From Escallonia rubra (taxonomy: Eukaryota; Streptophyta; Magnoliopsida; Escalloniales; Escalloniaceae), in contig JAVXUO010003150.1 in NCBI GenBank assembly GCA_033065855.1, forward strand, positions 1 to 64,000: 64,000 nt of DNA, given 5' to 3'. The position numbers and the translations under genes were made by a program. Within the stretch, counting starts at the first letter, position 1. Each line of letters starts with the position of its first letter. This document shows, in pieces, positions 59,155-64,000 of the stretch. Below the pieces are notes generated by a model. It saw only the letters and a list, made by a program, of their open reading frames with translations. It made no database searches and was not told where the DNA came from.

Positions 59155-60252
59155 CAAAAGGAGACTGGAAAAGATAAAGAAGGGTTGTTTGAGGTTCTTA
59201 TGGTAATCAGCAATCTTCAGTGTGATTGAAAATTAATTCTCTGATGCGTGTTCAATGGGGTTGACCGTAGACCAACAAAACGTTTAGTTGACGCAGACGC
59301 ACTCACTCTATGTGAAGATGGAGGGGTGTAAATGGGCAGCCAAGTCAAGTCTATGTCCTAAATTTGGCTCTCAATGCTAGTAATCTTGTTTGTTTTGAAT
59401 GGTCATACCTGATGCTAAGCCCCGGGACTTTCAGGTGGCATCATACAACTTATGGAGCGAGTTCCAGACGAGGTCCGATTTCTGCACTTCAATATGTATA
59501 TTCAAGTTCCGCTCGTAGTTGATCCATAACAGATCTTCAACTGTCGGAGCTTTCTAGGACATTAACTAGCATGTAACCATGGTGACGGCCAATAGTACGA
59601 GATTGCTTAATTACATATTTTGTAAGCATTAAGACTTCTCGTTCCTTTCGTGTTATTACATTGGTTATTAATCACACCTAACTTAGAATAATGGTGCTCG
59701 TCCTAAATTTTTATTGACATGCCCACGGTGCAAGCATTCTTAAGTGGTTTAGAATTGCAAGGCAAAGTATGAACAACAGGGGAAAATCTGGTGGACATGG
59801 CGACTGAGCGAAATAGAAAAATGGGGTTTGGTCAAAAGGAAAGCAAAGTGGTGGATCCCTTGAGAAGAATTGGATAGAGTGACGGACATTGTGTGTAAGG
59901 TGGAAAAGGGGGGGAGGAACAGGAAGAAGGGTATCTGGGGAACAAACAAAGGGACCAACGCTTGATTCTCTTCTCATCAGCGTTTCTTTTAAGGGGCTCT
60001 CCTGGCCTACCTCTTCCTTTTGTTGGCCACCTTGATTCTGTTCAGGAATCAGAATTTGTAGAGATGGTCCATTTTGATCTGTCTGTTTTGAATTTTGTGG
60101 AGTGAAGGGGCTTGGCGTGAATACAAGGGAACCAGTACCAATGTTCACCTTCCTTTTCACCCACCCTCTTTCTTTGTCAAAGCAACTCCTCTGCTGAAAA
60201 TTTGGAGGTTTTCTTGGGGATTTTGTTCCTTTGACTGAAACTAAAGCAAGAG

Positions 60253-60288
<36 letters not shown>

Positions 60289-60429
60289 TACACACACACC
60301 AGGGTAGGATTTTGCCGGGAATTGAACTTACAAAATCAGTGCACATTTTGTGACTGCACAAGGCATGATCATGCAACAACAAGTAACATCTCTCTTTAAA
60401 TTCTTTAACTCCATTAGTGTCATAGAGTA
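59153..60429. other. Intergenic; one long minus-strand open frame of unclear status
   Basis: A minus frame runs from 60382 to 59711 (223 codons), but its first part is translation of the CT/CA microsatellite at 60251-60300. The remainder (about 59711-60240) reads KGTKSPRKPPNFQQRSCFDK and onward without a recognisable domain. No splice-consistent model or homologue is known to me, so I do not call it a gene. Confidence 0.35.
60251..60300. repeat. Compound microsatellite (CT)n(CA)n
   Basis: CT repeats pass directly into CA repeats with one ATA interruption. Confidence 0.9.
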
Positions 60430-61101
60430 AGGGTGAGCATGATTCGGTATAATTCGAAATTGGAGGTCAAAAAGTAAAAGGAACCGTTATCCATCGGCTT
60501 GAAAATCTTTGAACCGAACCAAACCAAGCGCAATGAGTTTGGAGGATTTAGGTTGAACGCTCCGGTGTGACCGGTTTTGATCGGTATGCTTGTCCTTTTG
60601 CGCACACATTATTCAAGTCAGATATAAATCGAACTTCAAGTTATAGTTTATCGATATTGCACACGATCTTGCTACACTCGATATTAAAGTGCTTCGGTTA
60701 ATAGAAGATATAACTATTATCCTAGACATGAATTACAATGATAAATCAAGTATACATTTGTTATTGATGTACGAGAAACAATAAACGAATATACAACAGA
60801 AATAAGTCACTGGATTTTTGTGGATAAAAGTGATCTCATTATTTTCTTTTCTTTTCTTTGCTTTTCTTTTTAACTTACATGATTATGTTTATTTGGTTTT
60901 ACTTAGTACCGTGTATATGAAATAATCTACAAATATCACTACAATAGATTGATATGCCGTGGGTCAGTTTGGTTATGTTTGTGATCTATTTCAAAAAATT
61001 GATACGTGAACTGAACCGAACCGACATTGATTTGAATCACGGCTCCGTTTCATCGGTTTAAGCGGTTCCAATTAGTTCAAACAGTTTGGTGTTCACTCCT
61101 A
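60430..61101. mobile_element. Non-autonomous TIR element with GGTTCGGTT-type arms (copy 2)
   Basis: The left end AGGGTGAGCATGATTCGG and the right end, read inward, AGGAGTGAACACCAAACTG, form imperfect terminal inverted repeats like those at 48580. CCGAACC and CGGTTT words are in the arms and the interior is AT-rich. It is more worn than copy 1. No coding capacity. Confidence 0.65.
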
Positions 61102-61445
61102 TCGTAGAGAACAAATTAGGAAAAATTCTGTAAACTTCAATTCGATACAACTGAATAAGTGAAACTTCATAAATGTTTGTTGCATTTGATTTTGGCAAAT
61201 TTCTAGATTAGATTCTTTACACATGGAAGCATCGATAGGCTCCTTCCTCATTGTTTATGCTTTAGTTTGACTTGCCAAAATTTTCTTCTTTGATTTGTAA
61301 TTTTATTAAAGTTACTTTACTTAAATGTTCATATTATATCCTACAAATTGATAAATGGCATTCTCGATGTTGTATTACACACGGATTTTGTCAAGAAAAT
61401 AACTTACGGTACGGTAATACCCCTGTAGCAGAAATAATGTATCCA

Positions 61446-61466
61446 CCCCCCCCCCCCCCCCCCCCC
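61446..61466. repeat. Poly-C tract (21 C)
   Basis: Homopolymer followed by a short (AC)n run. Confidence 0.9.
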
Positions 61467-61482
61467 ACACACACACGGTCCC

Positions 61483-61622
61483 CTACAATGACAATTGATT
61501 GTCGAAAAATTACTAATAATATTTTTTGCAGACATCTTTAGCGACTATTCAGAAAGACTTTTTCAACATTACTTATTAAAAGTCATTAAATATACTCATT
61601 AACCATCATTTGTCACTATATT
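61483..61622. mobile_element. Short MITE related to the one at 44202
   Basis: CTACAATGACAATTGATTGTC at the left and TCATTTGTCACTATATTAA at the right are inverted relatives (TAGTGACAAWTGATKGT). AAAAGTCATTAAATATACTC near the right end matches the AAAAGTCACTAGAAACATTT part of the 44202 element. Ends are approximate. Confidence 0.55.
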
Positions 61623-61908
61623 AAACGTTGCAAGATTTTTCTATAATCAGAGTTACAGCCAAGAACTTTTCATCATGTAGATGTGGACGTGCTCCAGAAG
61701 GAAAGCAAATACCTCTCAAGAATCTGCTTTCAAAGTTGAACGACTTGACTATACACATTGTGTGTTGCCAGTATTCTTGATTACTGTGGCATTCAAACCA
61801 CAGAAAGTGATGGTCCAACTTCAATCTAGCCTTGTGAGAAACAAACACTCTCTTAACCAAATTACTTTTGTTCAATCAAGCTTGCAGGAGTTTGGGTTTA
61901 TTAGCATA

Positions 61909-61938
61909 CTAGTACATAGCATGTTGCACGTGGACGTG
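61909..61938 (-). mobile_element. Degenerate Helitron-like 3' terminus
   Basis: ACTAGTACATAGCATGTTGC followed by ACGTGG on the plus strand aligns with ACTAGTGGCTGTCACGTGCG followed by TTGCACGTGG at 51729. The CTAG end is kept and the hairpin stem is worn. The body would lie to the right. Confidence 0.35.
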
Positions 61939-62699
61939 GTCGAGAGTAATTTTTGAGTTGATATTGTTAGCTTTTTTGGATCAAATAATATAATTCAATT
62001 GTGTTATTATTTCTTCTGTGACTTGTTCTAGAATAAATGTTTATTTTATGGTTGCAATTGTGATCAATGTTTGGAAATTTTCTTTGCAGGCTTCTGGATT
62101 AAAGAAATGTTTGATATTACTGTTGAAAAGAAAAGTAAACTAAAAGAATCATTCTACGTTTTTGTTTTTGTAATCTGTTAGATTGGTATACAGTTAAGAT
62201 TTATAATTTTCATCATTTTATTGTAATTTGGTTTGATTCTGTGAGCTTTCTAGATTATTTTTTTCTATTCATCACGATAAGACAAAAATAAAGATTTTTT
62301 TATTTTAAAAAAAAGAATTCCATTGAATAATAAACAAGAAAGAAGAATTTAATGCCTTAGAAAGATAAATTTTTTTTTTTTTTGGTTTAAACAAAAAAGT
62401 TTACAAAGAGATAATCATTGTCTGTTAATTGCGGCATTGAGGGAGGAGGTTAGTTAATTTTCTCTTTAAACACCAGAAGAGGGAAATTGAGGTTTTTAGC
62501 GAACAATCAATGAGAAGTTGTTTGAAACATTATATATGTCCAAATCACAAATTAACACTCACAATATAGACAATTACTATGCATGTGTATATAAATCAAT
62601 TATACATAAAATAATATATATGAATGTTATGATTAATGTGCGTTTCTGATTTCAATAATAAGATGCAGTGAATGTGTATAAAATCAATAATCTTGTGTT

Positions 62700-63003
62700 A
62701 TGAGAGTCACTCATTATGCAGGCAATAGGCTTTCAGTTTTTAGCATGTACTGAGCCGGTTTAGTTACACTTTACCTTTCATCATTGTCTTTTAGCTAATG
62801 GTATTGGGTTGATGATACTGTCTGGATGTAGGCCTGTCTTATTTTATGATGATAGTTTGTACGTTGGTAGGGTGCCCCGATAGGTTTCTATTACTGTATA
62901 GCCAGATGTTGGCTTTATTTGTATTTCGATCTTGTATGGCCTCCGGCCATGAACTTCTTTTTAAATTATCTATGCAATTCTCTTATTACCAAAAAAAAAA
63001 AAA
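62700..63003 (+). mobile_element. Probable LINE 3' UTR and A-tail
   Basis: The segment ends in a run of 13 A (62991-63003) and shows the CTTGTATGGCCTCCGGCCAT block and nearby TTTGTA words that I associate with 3' ends of plant L1-type LINEs. No coding part or target duplication was found. Confidence 0.35.
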
Positions 63004-64000
63004 GATAGGCGTGTCGCATAATCACATAAATAAGAAAATAAAGTGAGTGATGGAATGACTATCGGGGATAGGCACGACTGAACAGACTCAAATGCATAAG
63101 TATACTTTCAGACGAAAGAACCTCTCATGATGTGGCTTTGCTTCCTTATCGCTTTCTAGGCTGGGGGGAGACAGTGACTAAGCCTAAAAGGCGATTTATT
63201 ATTTGAAAATAACTTTAGTTTGCATCGAGATAACGAAGCTCATCCAACGCAATAAATTAGGATAGCCTTATTAACACTTCAACGTTTGCCAATGAGGTAA
63301 TAGGATTATGAGAATGTCGATAAGGCTTCCTTGAATGTAAACGGTAAATAATCAAGTACCCATAACGTCGTACCAAAACAAGAAGTGACCGAGGTACTTG
63401 CCTGCAAGGATCAAATGTTCTAATACCGTTTCTATAGCATTGAACGATGAAGACTAATGTTCCTCCTCAAATTTCTATCACGAGCTCCGACGCTCAAATG
63501 GTTTAGCATACTGTGAGCCAAGTATCTTAAGATTTGCGGGATTCACTACTTTTTAAATGCACGAATCAGTATGTGTTACTCTTTTTGAGCTGGAGAGTGA
63601 ATTTTGTAATCAAATTTTAGAAAAGGCTGGACTGCACCTTCGTGAAAATTGTACTACTATTTAGGACTCTAGGAGGTAGCCTGTCGATTGAGTTGGGCTG
63701 AACTGGGCCTTGGGTATCATGGGCTTATTTGGAACGGCCCGTGAAGCAGGTTAATTTGTTAATTGAGATTCTGTAGAATACTCTTGTAACACGTTGGTCC
63801 TCATTTGGACTGGGCCTAAGATGATCCAATTTCTAGATCAGAACTTATGGGCCTAAGAAAAACTTCTATAATGCTTGTGCTTGTCATGGCGAGTGTCTAT
63901 TTTTACACTTTAGTAAATTTTTAAATAAAAAATTATTTGTGTTTAAAAGTTTAATGGGCGCAAACCACTAAGCTTTTACGCCACAACTGAAGCGTAGACA
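63004..64000. other. No gene recognised
   Basis: Short frames only on both strands. No element ends or RNA genes seen up to the window edge. Confidence 0.35.

Noticed and set aside
60240-60382. N-terminal part of the 223-codon minus frame
   Set aside because: It is largely (CT)n(CA)n translated as CVCMCVCVCV and RERERE, so it cannot serve as evidence for a gene start.
1-64000. An undescribed multi-gene system, gene cluster or CRISPR-like array
   Set aside because: The intact genes belong to known, unrelated families, are widely spaced and face both directions; repeats are transposon-derived or simple, with no regular spacer structure.

Overview
The window is nuclear DNA of a flowering plant, most probably a eudicot. 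The genes have GT/AG introns, the intergenic DNA is AT-rich, the proteins are plant-specific or plant-type (cutin-type GPAT, NPF transporter, F-box), and two short insertions of plastid DNA are present. No bacterial features, CRISPR array or rRNA gene were seen. Gene models below come from splice-site reading and protein-family conservation, without transcript data.

Layout: (1) 1-217 minus, the N-terminus of an F-box protein running off the left edge. (2) 0.6-15.8 kb has no recognisable gene: a tandemly duplicated SINE, Stowaway-type MITEs, ACC/CAC-rich non-autonomous repeats, a microsatellite and decayed DNA. (3) 16.1-19.0 kb plus, GPAT6, followed by a 0.69-kb tandem duplication whose second copy is split by a 1.08-kb terminal-inverted-repeat element. 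(4) 23.5-24.9 kb plus, an intronless BTB/POZ protein. (5) 26.25-27.27 kb minus, a 5'-truncated LINE with target-site duplications, then a decayed F-box-like fragment at 28.5-29.0 kb. (6) 30.2-33.2 kb plus, an NPF-family transporter with an atypical first helix. (7) 35.6-41.1 kb plus, proteasome lid subunit RPN8 in ten coding exons. (8) 42.7-44.6 kb plus, a second decayed F-box-like locus interrupted by a 312-bp TRIM and a MITE. (9) 45.2-45.3 kb minus, a plastid petA fragment. (10) 46.7-57.2 kb plus, the FtsJ-type tRNA 2'-O-methyltransferase TRM7 in eleven coding exons, with repeat-filled introns that include a plastid atpI fragment and a Helitron-like end. (11) 58.6-59.0 kb minus, a small Ser/Arg-rich plant protein. 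(12) 59-64 kb, repeats only.

The genes are not a cluster. They serve unrelated housekeeping or specialised jobs: cutin monomer synthesis, protein turnover, tRNA modification, transport and ubiquitin-ligase adaptors. I found no evidence of a new multi-gene system. The most informative signals are insertion histories (LINE and TRIM with clean target-site duplications, nested insertion into a duplicated segment, plastid DNA transfers, two decayed paralogous F-box loci), seven long poly-C/poly-G tracts, three strong inverted repeats, and an NPF protein lacking the usual ExxE[R/K] motif.
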